Shown here piece after piece: positions 35,748 to 45,766 of a stretch of 64,000 bases of DNA. Under the pieces are notes generated by a model that had not been told where the DNA came from, did no database searches, and was given only the letters and a program-made list of their open reading frames with translations. A program made the translations under genes and the position numbers. Source of the stretch: Alteromonadaceae bacterium (GTDB lineage: Bacteria > Pseudomonadota > Gammaproteobacteria > Enterobacterales > Alteromonadaceae). Location: assembly GCA_013373625.1 (NCBI GenBank), contig JABXHM010000100.1, positions 1 through 64,000 on the forward strand. Direction: 5' to 3'. The stretch's first letter is position 1. Each line of letters opens with the position of its first letter.

Positions 35748-38508
35748 CGATTGTTTGATACAGTTTGTTTCGGCGCGCGGGTTTACTCAGATAGTCAGTC
35801 ATGCCAGCATCTAAACAGGCTTGCCGGTCATCCTCAAAGGCGTTGGCAGTTAACGCTATAACAGGAATGGCCGATTTCTCTGACGCAAGCTTGCGTATTT
35901 CCCGTGTGGCTGCAAATCCATCCATCACCGGCATCTGGCAGTCCATTAAGATCACATCGAAGTCTACTTTCTGCACAATATCCAGGGCTTGGAGACCGTT
36001 ATGAGCTCGTATACAACCGGCACCGCCATCCTTCATCATATCCAAAATTATTTCAGCATTAATGTCGTTGTCTTCAACCAGTAATACTTTTAAGCCGGGC
36101 GGCAGTTGTACTTTATTCTCACTGCTATTTTCTTCCGTTTGCGTCGTCACAGGAAGCGGTAAGCAAATAATAAACTCAGTACCGACATCTTTTTCGCTAT
36201 GTAACGAGATACTGCCATTCATTAGTTCAACAAGTTTACTGGTAATTGAGAGGCCTAAGCCGGTGCCATTAAACTGCCTCGAACTGGAGGCATCAGCCTG
36301 AATAAATTGTTCAAAAATTTTTGTCTGTTCCTCTGGTGCGACGCCAATACCAGTGTCTTTCACCGTTAACGTCAGGGTTTGATCAAAATATTCCAACTGG
36401 ACCAAAACACCACCTTGTGCAGTAAATTTCACAGCGTTGCTGAGCAAATTATTAAGAACCTGACTTATTTTTCCTGCATCTCCCAGCAGCATTGGGGGCA
36501 CACTGGTCTTCCATTCAACATCAAGCGATAGGTGTTTACGACTCGCTGCCTGGTGATGAATTGCTGCGCACCCGTCAATGATATCTGCTGGCGAAAAAGG
36601 CAGCTTGTGGACGGTCATCTTACCCGCTTCTATTTTTGACCAGTCCAGAATGGTGTCCAGAATTAACAGCAGATTGTGCGCCGACTGCATGATCACCTGA
36701 ACGCGCTGATGTACGCTGGTTGTCAGCGATTGCTCAAGTAAATTTTCACACGTGCCGAGTATACCGTTCATAGGCGTGCGAATTTCATGTGACATATTGG
36801 CCAGAAAATCTGACTTAGCGACATTAGCGGCTTCTGCCTGCTGCAAGGCTTTTATCAGCGATGCGGTTTTTTCTTCCACCCGCTCAGACAACGTCAGATT
36901 TAGCTGCTCCAGCTCTTCATTTAATTCATTCTGATGTTTTCTTGACGTGTTCAGATCGTTAAACGCATTGACCAGACGCCCACCGAGTTGATTAAATTCA
37001 AGCGCTAGTCCATTGATTTCTTTAAGCTGTATTGGATCATTACTGTGTGACTGAACGGAAATCGGGTTTTCCGGTGTATAGCCAACAAACGCTTTCATCA
37101 GCTCACCGATAGGACGGGCAAAAATCTGTGCAACGTGCCCACCAATGAAGATCCCCACCAGGCCGAGACACACCAGCAATATTAAAGCCCAGCGCAAATA
37201 GCTCGAACTTAAGGTTATATAGTAACTCCGCTCGAACAGCACTGTCACTGTCCAACCATACCGGGGTTCGCTGGAGTGTGCTATAAACCATTGTCGCTTT
37301 TGGAATTCATCGCGCTGAGTACAGTTTTCTTGTGCGCAATCATCCAGCACCGGCTTTTCCAGGGGGTTCAAGCCAAGCTCAGGTGAGGCGTATACAACGT
37401 TATCATTTTGGTCACGATACATTGACCAAAACCGGGGCAGATTGCGGCTGTCATATTCAATAAAACTGCTGAGATTCAACGAGCCTTCTAAAATCCCGGT
37501 AAACTGACCTTGCTTATCAAGTAGCGGGCTGGCAATCGCGACAATGGGATCGTTACCAAATCCACGTCCCCGGAAGGCGGGTGAAACATAGCTACGACCG
37601 GTCTGCTTCACCTGCTTAAAATAATCCCGCTCAGCGACATTAGCCTGATTAAGTCGCTGTGCACGACCCAATAAATTAGTCGGATAAGCGTGAGTAATCT
37701 TTCCTTCCTGGTCGGTCACCAAAAATGTTAAATACTCGGGATATTCACGCGCCAGATTAGCCAGTACTTCAGGTACCAGAGTATCGACGTTGACGCCTGC
37801 CTTATTGACCGAACTCAACATTTTAGCAGTATTATTAATCGCGCCGGCGTGGTTATCTAAGAAATTACTGAGTTCAGTGACCATCACTTGCGCGCGCTGA
37901 GTCATGTAGCCGTTTACCTGACCGGCCTGCTGACGTTGCAACTGGCTTACATGAACGTAAGTAACAATGAATATGGCGAAGAAAAAAAGCGCCGAAAACA
38001 TGTATCGAAACAGTGTTTCAGCCTTGGCGTACAACACAATATCGAGTTTAAGATGGCGCAGTAATACCAGATAAAAAAGATGACCAAACAGACCAGAAAA
38101 TACCCCGCTTAACCAGGTCACTGAATAGTCAGTAAATGTCAGCGCAGGCAATGCTATATCCGGCACCCAAAAGAGCACAGCATAGAGTGGGATGACAACA
38201 AGACTCCAGCCACCGAGTCCGGTTCTGATCGGGCTTAGCAATTCGGCTTTTTTAGACAGGCTGTTTACCATGAGTGGCTGAACCGCCAGTGACAAAACGA
38301 GTAACGGGTCATTGCCCTCTAACAGCAGTACGCCATAAATGAAGGCCGTCACTACAAAGGTCATTCTGAACGACAAAAGCAAAGCTGCGGTAATGGCAAA
38401 ACCGCCACCAAAAAATATTATCCCACCGCTTTCCAGCGGTGAAGGTAAAACATTAACCGCAGCGCCGACAACGGTCAGCGCCAGAGCTTGCAGCGTCCTG
38501 TTCAACAT
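35692..38508 (-). CDS. Membrane hybrid sensor histidine kinase
   Basis: 938 residues. The N-terminus has about five to six membrane helices (1-190) resembling a MASE1-type sensor. Next come a dCache-like extracytoplasmic sensor (about 205-430, with ERDYFKQVKQTGRSYVSPAF), one more helix, a HAMP-like segment and a coiled coil. HisKA follows with H574 (MSHEIRTPMNG), then HATPase_c (NLLSNAVKFT, DTGIGV, GTGLGLSI) and a receiver with phospho-acceptor D856 (ILMDCQMPVMDG). No Hpt domain is present, so phosphate must pass to a separate Hpt protein. Signal unknown. The stop lies inside the convergent LysR gene. Confidence 0.93.
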   Translation of the reverse strand: MLNRTLQALALTVVGAAVNVLPSPLESGGIIFFGGGFAITAALLLSFRMTFVVTAFIYGVLLLEGNDPLLVLSLAVQPLMVNSLSKKAELLSPIRTGLGGWSLVVIPLYAVLFWVPDIALPALTFTDYSVTWLSGVFSGLFGHLFYLVLLRHLKLDIVLYAKAETLFRYMFSALFFFAIFIVTYVHVSQLQRQQAGQVNGYMTQRAQVMVTELSNFLDNHAGAINNTAKMLSSVNKAGVNVDTLVPEVLANLAREYPEYLTFLVTDQEGKITHAYPTNLLGRAQRLNQANVAERDYFKQVKQTGRSYVSPAFRGRGFGNDPIVAIASPLLDKQGQFTGILEGSLNLSSFIEYDSRNLPRFWSMYRDQNDNVVYASPELGLNPLEKPVLDDCAQENCTQRDEFQKRQWFIAHSSEPRYGWTVTVLFERSYYITLSSSYLRWALILLVCLGLVGIFIGGHVAQIFARPIGELMKAFVGYTPENPISVQSHSNDPIQLKEINGLALEFNQLGGRLVNAFNDLNTSRKHQNELNEELEQLNLTLSERVEEKTASLIKALQQAEAANVAKSDFLANMSHEIRTPMNGILGTCENLLEQSLTTSVHQRVQVIMQSAHNLLLILDTILDWSKIEAGKMTVHKLPFSPADIIDGCAAIHHQAASRKHLSLDVEWKTSVPPMLLGDAGKISQVLNNLLSNAVKFTAQGGVLVQLEYFDQTLTLTVKDTGIGVAPEEQTKIFEQFIQADASSSRQFNGTGLGLSITSKLVELMNGSISLHSEKDVGTEFIICLPLPVTTQTEENSSENKVQLPPGLKVLLVEDNDINAEIILDMMKDGGAGCIRAHNGLQALDIVQKVDFDVILMDCQMPVMDGFAATREIRKLASEKSAIPVIALTANAFEDDRQACLDAGMTDYLSKPARRNKLYQTIAKYVGFRAKNGEKPEPQD

Positions 38509-38514
38509 AACCTG

Positions 38515-39822
38515 TTACTGGGCTTTTTCTGAATGTGTTGCCATGTAGTCCAACGTTAAATTGGTCAGTACCCGTACGCCCAATTTCATACTGCTGTCAT
38601 CAACATAAAACTCCGGCGTATGGTGCGCCGGCGAGTCTTCGGCGGGTACATCAAGTGGTTTACCGCCAAGCCACATAAACAAGCCCGGTACTTTTTCCTG
38701 ATAAAATGAAAAGTCCTCAGCCCCGGTGACAGGCTTGGCCAGTATCGTGTTCTCTTTCCCTGCAACACGCTCCACCGTTGGCAACATTTCTGCCGTTAAT
38801 GCAGGATCGTTATAAGTAATCGGGTAATTATAATCAAGCGGCAAGGTCAGTTCAGCTTTGGCGCCCATGCTATCAGCTATGCCTTTAACTTTGCGCGCCA
38901 TGGCTTCGTATACGTGCTCGCGAGCGTTATGATTAAGGGTGCGAATCGTACCAACTAACTCCACCTTATTAGGGATAATATTAGAGCGATTACCGCCATG
39001 TATTGACCCTACGGTTACGACTGCAGCATCGTCGATAATTTTAAGTTCCCGACTCACAATAGTTTGCAGTGACATGATCATTTGCGCCGCAGTAGTAATG
39101 GGGTCAACGCTCTTCCACGGATAGGCACCATGAGCCTGTTTGCCATGGATGACTATTTTGAATGGATCAACCGCGGCCATAGTACCACCGGGATTATAGC
39201 TGACCGTTCCCACATCGTTGTTAGCGCTAATATGCAATCCAAAAATCACATCAACCTCAGGGTTTTCCAGCACGCCTTCTTTAACCATGATTTCAGCACC
39301 GCCTTTTTCACCCGGAGGTGCGCCCTCTTCGGCCGGTTGAAAGATGAACTTCACTTTACCGGATAACTCATCCTTCATGTCGGTAAGTATCGCGGCAGCC
39401 CCCATTAACATCGCCATGTGGGTATCGTGTCCACACGCATGCATTACCGGCACCTGATTACCGTTATATTCACCCACTTCTTCAGAGCGCCAGGGTAAAT
39501 CATTTTCTTCCGGAACTGGCAAGCCATCCATATCGGCGCGCAATGCTACCACAGGACCGGGGCGGCCGCTGTCTAATACTGCTACAACCCCTGTTTTCGC
39601 GACACCTGTTTGTACATCAAGATCGAGAGAACGTAAGTACCTAGCAACATAATCTGCAGTTTTAAATTCCCGGTTTGATAATTCGGGATATTGATGCAGA
39701 TGATGACGCCAACTAATCACGTCACTTTCAATTTTATCGGCCAGCTTATCCACCTGACTATTTTGCGCTAATACCGCGCAAGACGAAAACGTAACAAATG
39801 CAGCTAAAACAACCCTGAACAT
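38515..39822 (-). CDS. Exported M20-family amidohydrolase/peptidase
   Basis: 435 residues from the ATG at 39822, which has AAGGA 8 nt upstream and starts a signal peptide (VVLAAFVTFSSCAVLAQ). The longer open frame to 39927 runs through the rho terminator and is rejected. Metal-site motifs HACGHDTHMAM and FIFQPAEEG and the dimerisation domain (GKQAHGAYPWKSVDPI) assign it to M20 aminoacylase/IAA-amino acid hydrolase-like enzymes (M20D). It should cleave N-acyl amino acids or small peptides in the periplasm. Confidence 0.9.
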   Translation of the reverse strand: MFRVVLAAFVTFSSCAVLAQNSQVDKLADKIESDVISWRHHLHQYPELSNREFKTADYVARYLRSLDLDVQTGVAKTGVVAVLDSGRPGPVVALRADMDGLPVPEENDLPWRSEEVGEYNGNQVPVMHACGHDTHMAMLMGAAAILTDMKDELSGKVKFIFQPAEEGAPPGEKGGAEIMVKEGVLENPEVDVIFGLHISANNDVGTVSYNPGGTMAAVDPFKIVIHGKQAHGAYPWKSVDPITTAAQMIMSLQTIVSRELKIIDDAAVVTVGSIHGGNRSNIIPNKVELVGTIRTLNHNAREHVYEAMARKVKGIADSMGAKAELTLPLDYNYPITYNDPALTAEMLPTVERVAGKENTILAKPVTGAEDFSFYQEKVPGLFMWLGGKPLDVPAEDSPAHHTPEFYVDDSSMKLGVRVLTNLTLDYMATHSEKAQ

Positions 39823-39879
39823 AGCGGTTTCCTTTTTGGAATGAGTATCTTTAACAGTACTCTGTCTATGCAAAAAGCA

Positions 39880-39910
39880 CAAAAAAAACCGCTTTAAAAG
39901 CGGTTTTTTC
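39880..39910 (-). terminator. Rho-independent terminator after rho
   Basis: AACCGCTTT-TAA-AAGCGGTT-type stem flanked by A8 and T6, 17 nt beyond the rho stop on the minus strand. It stands between rho and the M20 gene. Confidence 0.88.
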
Positions 39911-39926
39911 AGACTATTTGATGGCA

Positions 39927-41192
39927 TCAGCTACGTTGTCGTTTCATGGCATTAAAGAACTCATCATTGGTCTTTGTCATCGACAACTTATTGATAAGGA
40001 ACTCCATGGCATCGATCTCTGACATCTCATGCACTATCTTGCGCAGGATCCACATTTTCTGCAGTTCATCCTGACTGGTCAGCAATTCTTCACGACGGGT
40101 GCCCGAGCGGTTAAAGTCTATTGCCGGGAACACACGTTTTTCGGCAATCTTGCGATGCAAGTGCAATTCCATATTACCGGTACCTTTAAACTCTTCGTAG
40201 ATAACTTCATCCATTTTAGAGCCGGTATCGATAAGTGCCGTGGCAATGATGGTTAAACTACCACCTTCTTCCACATTCCGCGCCGCACCGAAAAAGCGCT
40301 TAGGCTTATGTAATGCATTGGCATCAACACCACCGGTAAGTACTTTACCTGAAGATGGAATCACCGTGTTGTACGCGCGAGCCAAACGGGTAATCGAATC
40401 AAGCAGAATGACCACATCTTTCTTGTGTTCAACTAAGCGCTTGGCTTTCTCAATGACCATCTCAGCAACCTGAACGTGACGACTGGCTGGCTCATCGAAG
40501 GTAGAGGCTACCACTTCACCACGCACCAAGCGGTGCATTTCTGTTACTTCTTCCGGGCGTTCATCAATGAGCAATACCATGAGTTCACACTCCGGATGAT
40601 TCGCTGCAATTGACTGAGCAATATTCTGAAGCAATAAGGTTTTACCCGCTTTTGGTGGCGCAACGATTAGGCCGCGCTGGCCACGACCGATTGGCGATGC
40701 CAAATCTAATACACGAGCAGTAATATCTTCAGAAGAGCCATTCCCTCTTTCCATACGAAGCCTGTCATTGGCATGCAGCGGAGTGAGGTTTTCGAAAAGG
40801 ATCTTGTTTCGTGAATTCTCCGGCTTATCGAAGTTAACTTCACGAATTTTAAGCAGAGCGAAATACCGCTCGCTGTCTTTCGGCGGGCGAATTTTACCGG
40901 CTATGGTGTCACCCGTGCGCAAATTAAATCGTCTTATCTGGCTCGGAGAGACGTAAATATCATCAGGCCCGGCCAGGTAAGATGAGTCTGCAGAGCGCAA
41001 AAAGCCGAAGCCGTCCTGGAGGATTTCCAGTACGCCATCACCAAAAATGTCTTCACCGCTTTTTGCATGGGATTTGAGAATCGAGAAAATAATATCTTGT
41101 TTTCTCGCCCGGGCCATATTATCCAGGCCCATTTCGTCGGCAAGGGCTACCAATTCGCTAATTGGCTTATTCTTAAGTTCCGTTAGATTCAT
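39927..41192 (-). CDS. rho: Transcription termination factor Rho
   Basis: Hexameric RNA-dependent ATPase that ends transcription. 421 residues, close to E. coli's 419. The N-terminal RNA-binding OB region (DIFGDGVLEILQDGFGFLR, about 50-70) is followed by Walker A VAPPKAGKTLLLQ and Walker B MVLLIDERPEEV, the Q-loop region and GTGNMELHL. All motifs are intact. Confidence 0.98.
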   Translation of the reverse strand: MNLTELKNKPISELVALADEMGLDNMARARKQDIIFSILKSHAKSGEDIFGDGVLEILQDGFGFLRSADSSYLAGPDDIYVSPSQIRRFNLRTGDTIAGKIRPPKDSERYFALLKIREVNFDKPENSRNKILFENLTPLHANDRLRMERGNGSSEDITARVLDLASPIGRGQRGLIVAPPKAGKTLLLQNIAQSIAANHPECELMVLLIDERPEEVTEMHRLVRGEVVASTFDEPASRHVQVAEMVIEKAKRLVEHKKDVVILLDSITRLARAYNTVIPSSGKVLTGGVDANALHKPKRFFGAARNVEEGGSLTIIATALIDTGSKMDEVIYEEFKGTGNMELHLHRKIAEKRVFPAIDFNRSGTRREELLTSQDELQKMWILRKIVHEMSEIDAMEFLINKLSMTKTNDEFFNAMKRQRS

Positions 41193-41510
41193 ACTGGTGG
41201 GTCTTTGTATTTGAACGTCTTTTAGGGAAATTCGTTAATTAATAGAATTCGAGCTTGCGCCCAGATGTGGGCAGTAAGGATGCTAGGATTGCCTAGACTC
41301 AGTAAAGGTAGCACCATATTTTACCATCGTCCAGACTAAATCGGTCAAATGTTAAAAAAATTTACCTTTCCCGTTTTGCATACCGTTAATTCAGGCAACT
41401 TAGCGGTGGGGTTAAAACTGGCATTACGCGCTCAGCTTTACCACCATCGCAAAAAATATAAAAACCGGCTTAAGCCGGTTTTTATACTGGTTTCCCGAAA
41501 TCTGCAGAAA
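41193..41510. other. Leader region between trxA and rho
   Basis: 318 nt holding the trxA terminator at its right end and then the presumed rho promoter and 5' leader. Rho is autoregulated through its leader in E. coli, so the same may hold here. I see no leader peptide with a good ribosome site. Confidence 0.4.
41460..41484 (-). terminator. Rho-independent terminator after trxA
   Basis: Stem AAAACCGGCTTAAGCCGGTTTT with T5 on the minus strand, about 27 nt after the trxA stop. It should insulate rho from trxA transcription. Confidence 0.85.
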
Positions 41511-41837
41511 CTAAATGTTTTCGTTCAAAAACTCAGTCAATTGAGCTTTTGATAATGCACCGACCTTGGTCGCAGCCACATTTCCGCCTTTAAATAGCAA
41601 TAACGTAGGAATGCCACGTATGCCGTATTTTGGCGGAGTTTCATTATTTTCATCGACATTCAGCTTACCAACTGTTAACTTTCCTTCAAAGTCGGTTGCT
41701 ACCTCTTCGAGAATTGGGGCAATCATTTTACAGGGGCCACACCATTCGGCCCAGAAGTCAACCAGCACAGGACCTTCAGCATTGATAACATCTGCTTCGA
41801 ACTTATCGTCAGTCAACTGGATAATTTTGTCGCTCAT
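41511..41837 (-). CDS. trxA: Thioredoxin 1
   Basis: 108 residues from the ATG at 41837, which has GGAG 6 nt upstream. The open frame continues to 41921, but the extension has no homology to thioredoxin. Active site WCGPCK (C33, C36), preceding DFWAEW and cis-proline GIRGIPTLLLF are present. General cytoplasmic disulfide reductase. Gene order trxA divergent to rhlB and followed by rho matches the E. coli region. Confidence 0.97.
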   Translation of the reverse strand: MSDKIIQLTDDKFEADVINAEGPVLVDFWAEWCGPCKMIAPILEEVATDFEGKLTVGKLNVDENNETPPKYGIRGIPTLLLFKGGNVAATKVGALSKAQLTEFLNENI

Positions 41838-41937
41838 TCTTTTCTCCGTAATTGGTCTGTTGCTGATTTGTTTCAGCTCTACCATAAGTGTTATATAGAA
41901 ACTGTTTTTTAATGCAAGCACTGATAAGCTATAAGCT

Positions 41938-43212
41938 ATGCAAACAACTCATTTAACCGAAACTCATTTTTCCGATTTACCCATCAATAGCGATGTTATT
42001 GATGCCTTAAATGCCGCAAATTTTTCGCATTGTACACCAATTCAAGCGTTAAGCTTACCTCCTTTACTGGAAGGTAACGATATTGCTGGCCAGGCTCAAA
42101 CCGGAACAGGTAAAACCATTGCATTTCTGGTTGCAACTTTCCACCATATTTTAAGCCAACCGCCAAAAACGGATGGTAAGAAAAGTGGTCCTAAGGCCAT
42201 TATTATGGCGCCTACCAGAGAACTTGCCGTACAAATATATAATGATGCCGAGCTGCTGAGTAAGCACACCGGATTATCACTTGGTCTCATATATGGGGGC
42301 GAGGGATATGAAAGTCAACGCGAAACCTTACAGGATGGTGTGGACATAATTATTGGCACCACCGGCCGGATACTCGACTATTATAAGCAGGGTGTCTTTA
42401 CACTTGATAATATTCAGGTTGCCGTGCTTGATGAAGCCGACCGAATGTTCGACCTCGGCTTTATTAAGGATATTCGCTATCTGTTCCGCCGTATGCCACC
42501 GGCCACCGAACGCTTGAGCATGCTGTTTTCAGCAACCCTGAGCTATCGTGTTCAGGAATTGGCTTATGAGCACATGGATAATCCAACTCATGTGCAGGTT
42601 GAAGCGCAGCAAATGACTGCAAGTCGTGTATCAGCAGAGTTATTTTACCCTTCTGACGACGACAAAATGCGTTTATTGCTGACCTTAATGGAAGAAGAAT
42701 GGCCCGAGAAAGCGATTGTTTTTGCAAATACCAAGCACAGCTGCGAGCGCGTTGCCGACTGGCTGGAAGCTGATGGCCACCGTGTTGGACTGTTAAGTGG
42801 TGACGTACCACAAAAGAAACGACTCGGCATTCTTGAAGGTTTTACCGGTGGTAAACTGGACATATTAGTGGCTACCGATGTTGCCGCGCGTGGACTCCAT
42901 GTTGAAGACGTATCGCATGTATTTAATTACGATTTACCAGACGATCCGGAAGATTATGTCCACCGCATAGGCCGCACCGGACGTGCTGGCAGAAGTGGTG
43001 TTGCCATTAGTTTTGCGTGCGAAAAATACGCGTTAAACTTACCGGCGATCGAAGAGTATATCCAACACCCTATTCCGGTGACTGACTATGTTCAGGATGC
43101 GCTCTTAGATGATATCAAACCACCCAGACCGCGTCAGCGCAGACAGAACAGACGGCCAACGTCACGTCGTGGTGGCTCAGGAAAGCGCCCACAACATAAG
43201 AAAAACTCATAA
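41938..43212 (+). CDS. rhlB: DEAD-box RNA helicase RhlB
   Basis: 424 residues. Q motif (FSHCTPIQALSLP), motif I AQTGTGKT, Ia PTRELA, II DEAD, III SAT and VI HRIGRTGRAGR are all visible, with a basic Arg-rich tail (PRQRRQNRRPTSRRGGSGK) for RNA binding. RhlB is the helicase of the RNA degradosome, bound by RNase E. The start is 100 nt from divergent trxA, and gppA follows after 12 nt, as in E. coli. Confidence 0.96.
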   Translation: MQTTHLTETHFSDLPINSDVIDALNAANFSHCTPIQALSLPPLLEGNDIAGQAQTGTGKTIAFLVATFHHILSQPPKTDGKKSGPKAIIMAPTRELAVQIYNDAELLSKHTGLSLGLIYGGEGYESQRETLQDGVDIIIGTTGRILDYYKQGVFTLDNIQVAVLDEADRMFDLGFIKDIRYLFRRMPPATERLSMLFSATLSYRVQELAYEHMDNPTHVQVEAQQMTASRVSAELFYPSDDDKMRLLLTLMEEEWPEKAIVFANTKHSCERVADWLEADGHRVGLLSGDVPQKKRLGILEGFTGGKLDILVATDVAARGLHVEDVSHVFNYDLPDDPEDYVHRIGRTGRAGRSGVAISFACEKYALNLPAIEEYIQHPIPVTDYVQDALLDDIKPPRPRQRRQNRRPTSRRGGSGKRPQHKKNS

Positions 43213-43224
43213 TACAGAAGACGT

Positions 43225-44736
43225 ATGCAGCCACAAACCCAATTCGACGCCGAAACACTCGGTGAATATTATGCCGCGGTAGACCTTGGGTCGAATAGTT
43301 TTCATATGGTTGTAGTGCACGTTGTTAACGGCAGCGTGCAAATAATGGGTAAAATTAAGCAAAAAGTCCGCCTAGCTGCAGGCCTTGACCAGAATATGGT
43401 GTTAAGTCAGGAAAGCATGCAGCGCGGCTGGGACTGTCTTAAAACATTCGCTGAACGGCTTCAGGATATTCCACCGTCTAACATCCGGGTGGTGGCAACC
43501 GCCACCTTGCGTCTGGCTGCAAACGCGCAGCAATTCATCGACACGGCTGAATCGATTTTAAAGCATCACCTTGAAGTCATATCCGGCGAAGAGGAAGCCC
43601 GGCAAATATACCTTGGCGTTGCGTATACCTCAGCCAATCAGGGCAATTCATTAGTTATCGACATCGGCGGGGCAAGTACCGAAATTATTATCGGTAATGA
43701 CATGCAACCGATCCATATGGTGAGCCTCGACATGGGATGCGTAACGTTTATGGAGCGTTATTTTACCGGTGGCGAGCTATCTGAAGCGAATTTTCAGCGC
43801 GCCCAGGACGCCGCGTACGAAAGGCTTGCGCCCGTGGCAGATGCGTTTTTGTGTTTTGACTGGAGAAACTGTCTGGGGGCGTCAGGTACGCCTCAGGCAA
43901 TAACTGAAATCCTGGTAAAACAAGGGATTAGCGACGCCATTCGTTTAGATTATCTGTACAATCTCAAACAGCAGTGTATTGACTGCGGCAATATTGAAGA
44001 CCTGGCTATAGACGGTCTTGACGCGAGTCGACAGCCCATATTCCCCAGTGGCCTGACAATCTTACTGGCGCTGTTTGAGCACCTGAAAATAAAAACCATG
44101 AACATCTCTGGCGGTGCACTTCGCGAGGGATTGATTTACGGCATGCTCGATAATTTAAAACATAATGATCGCCGCATTCAAACCATCAACAATACATTGC
44201 GGCGCTATCATATCGACAAGCCCCATGCCCTCAATGTAAAAGATGTTGCCCTCACGCTTTGTCGTCAACTATGCCAGCAGACGTCATTTTGCCACCTGGA
44301 TACCGAGGCAGTTTTAGATGCCGCAGCCATGCTGCACGAAATTGGCTTGCACATAGAATATAAAAAGCACCATGAACATGGCGCTTACATTCTCAATTTT
44401 ATTGATTTGCCGGGATATACCCGTTTGCAACGTGCTGCTGTGCGTGATTTGGTCGGCGCTCACCGTCAGGCTATCGACTTAACGCCTTTTGCCCTTTATC
44501 ACCAGGAAGTAAGGCCCATGTTGTTGGGTTTATTACGGGTTTTACGTATCGCTGTTGTCATATGTTTAAGACGTCACCAACAGCATATACCTCCAATAAC
44601 CCTTACCGTGAATGAGAGTGAGTGGATACTTACATTCCCGGAGAAGTGGCTAAAAGAACATCCGTTGATTAACGCAGAATTAGTCAATGAGGCATGGCTA
44701 CAACATAAAGCTGGCTGGCGATTGATCTGCCAGTAA
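43225..44736 (+). CDS. gppA: Guanosine-5'-triphosphate,3'-diphosphate pyrophosphatase / exopolyphosphatase
   Basis: 503 residues of the Ppx/GppA family: an ASKHA fold (AAVDLGSNSFHMVV at 17-30, GEEEARQIYLGV, VIDIGGASTEI) and a C-terminal HD-like helical domain (AAMLHEIGLHIEYKKHHEHGAYIL). It converts pppGpp to ppGpp and can shorten polyphosphate. I prefer GppA over Ppx because of its place directly after rhlB. Confidence 0.92.
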   Translation: MQPQTQFDAETLGEYYAAVDLGSNSFHMVVVHVVNGSVQIMGKIKQKVRLAAGLDQNMVLSQESMQRGWDCLKTFAERLQDIPPSNIRVVATATLRLAANAQQFIDTAESILKHHLEVISGEEEARQIYLGVAYTSANQGNSLVIDIGGASTEIIIGNDMQPIHMVSLDMGCVTFMERYFTGGELSEANFQRAQDAAYERLAPVADAFLCFDWRNCLGASGTPQAITEILVKQGISDAIRLDYLYNLKQQCIDCGNIEDLAIDGLDASRQPIFPSGLTILLALFEHLKIKTMNISGGALREGLIYGMLDNLKHNDRRIQTINNTLRRYHIDKPHALNVKDVALTLCRQLCQQTSFCHLDTEAVLDAAAMLHEIGLHIEYKKHHEHGAYILNFIDLPGYTRLQRAAVRDLVGAHRQAIDLTPFALYHQEVRPMLLGLLRVLRIAVVICLRRHQQHIPPITLTVNESEWILTFPEKWLKEHPLINAELVNEAWLQHKAGWRLICQ

Positions 44737-44750
44737 ACTACTACTGGCAG
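44727..44750. terminator. Possible hairpin between gppA and hemB
   Basis: CTGCCAGTA / TACTGGCAG, 9 bp with a 6-nt loop, straddles the gppA stop codon. There is no T-run on either side, so its role as terminator of either convergent gene is uncertain. Confidence 0.35.
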
Positions 44751-44764
44751 ACATTGCTACCTGC

Positions 44765-45763
44765 TTAGCCTTTCAGCAAACGAGCTGCGGCCGGGGCAAA
44801 ATAAGTTAATATGCCATCAGCTCCAGCCCGTTTAAACGCCAGCAGCGATTCAAGTATGACTTCATCTTGCTTTAACCAGCCTTTTTCAAATGCCGCCATG
44901 TGCATGGCGTATTCCCCACTCACCTGGTATGCAAAAGTGGGGACCGCCAGCTCAGACTTGCAGCGGCGTACGATATCCAGATAAGGCATGCCGGGTTTAA
45001 CCATGACCATATCCGCGCCTTCTTCCAAATCCAGCGCGATTTCGGCAATGGCTTCGTCACTGTTAGCCGGATCCATTTGATAGGTCTTTTTGTTGCCGCC
45101 TTTAATATTAGTGGCTGACCCTACAGCATCCCGAAAAGGTCCGTAATAACTTGACGCATACTTTGCCGAATAAGCCATGATACAGGTGTGCACAAAACCG
45201 GCGTCTTCCAACGCATCACGGATAGCGCCAATCCGCCCGTCCATCATGTCGGAGGGCGCAACAACATCAACGCCCGCTTCGGCATGAGATAACGCCTGTT
45301 TAATCAGTATTTCAACCGTAGCGTCATTCACCACATAGCCTTCATCATCAATTAATCCATCCTGGCCGTGTGACGTAAATGGGTCGAGTGCGACATCGGA
45401 TATCAACATCATTTCCGGTAAAGCCTGTTTAAGCGCCCGAATGGCTGTTTGCGCAATAGCGTCCGGATTATATGCCTCACTGGCGCACAGCGATTTTTTG
45501 TCAGCCGGTGTTACCGGGAACAATGCCATACTGCGAATACCCAGATCATATGCAGTGCGAGCCTCTTCTACTAATAAATCAACCGACAAGCGCTCGACAC
45601 CGGGCATTGAGGGCACGGGCTCACGCTGCTTTTCACCGGGTAATACAAATACCGGATAGATCAGATCGGCGGCCTGCAACTGATGTTCTGCGACCATAGC
45701 CCGCAATCCCTCGGTGCGTCTTAAACGACGCGGGCGGCGTGGTAGATATTGTGTATAGCTCAT
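44765..45763 (-). CDS. hemB: Delta-aminolevulinic acid dehydratase (porphobilinogen synthase)
   Basis: 332 residues. Condenses two 5-aminolevulinates to porphobilinogen in haem synthesis. Schiff-base lysines lie in AYSAKYASSYYGPF and MVKPGMPYLD. The metal loop reads DVALDPFTSHGQDG: the three zinc cysteines are replaced by Ala/Asp, so this is the magnesium-dependent type (as in Pseudomonas). The start is only 3 nt beyond the stop of the upstream GGDEF gene, so the two are probably coupled. Confidence 0.97.
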   Translation of the reverse strand: MSYTQYLPRRPRRLRRTEGLRAMVAEHQLQAADLIYPVFVLPGEKQREPVPSMPGVERLSVDLLVEEARTAYDLGIRSMALFPVTPADKKSLCASEAYNPDAIAQTAIRALKQALPEMMLISDVALDPFTSHGQDGLIDDEGYVVNDATVEILIKQALSHAEAGVDVVAPSDMMDGRIGAIRDALEDAGFVHTCIMAYSAKYASSYYGPFRDAVGSATNIKGGNKKTYQMDPANSDEAIAEIALDLEEGADMVMVKPGMPYLDIVRRCKSELAVPTFAYQVSGEYAMHMAAFEKGWLKQDEVILESLLAFKRAGADGILTYFAPAAARLLKG

Positions 45764-45766
45764 AAA

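Noticed and set aside
39823..39927. N-terminal extension of the M20 hydrolase
   Set aside because: It would be translated from the rho terminator hairpin, and the inner ATG has AAGGA plus a signal peptide.
41838..41921. N-terminal extension of thioredoxin
   Set aside because: Inner ATG has GGAG and gives the standard 108-residue protein.
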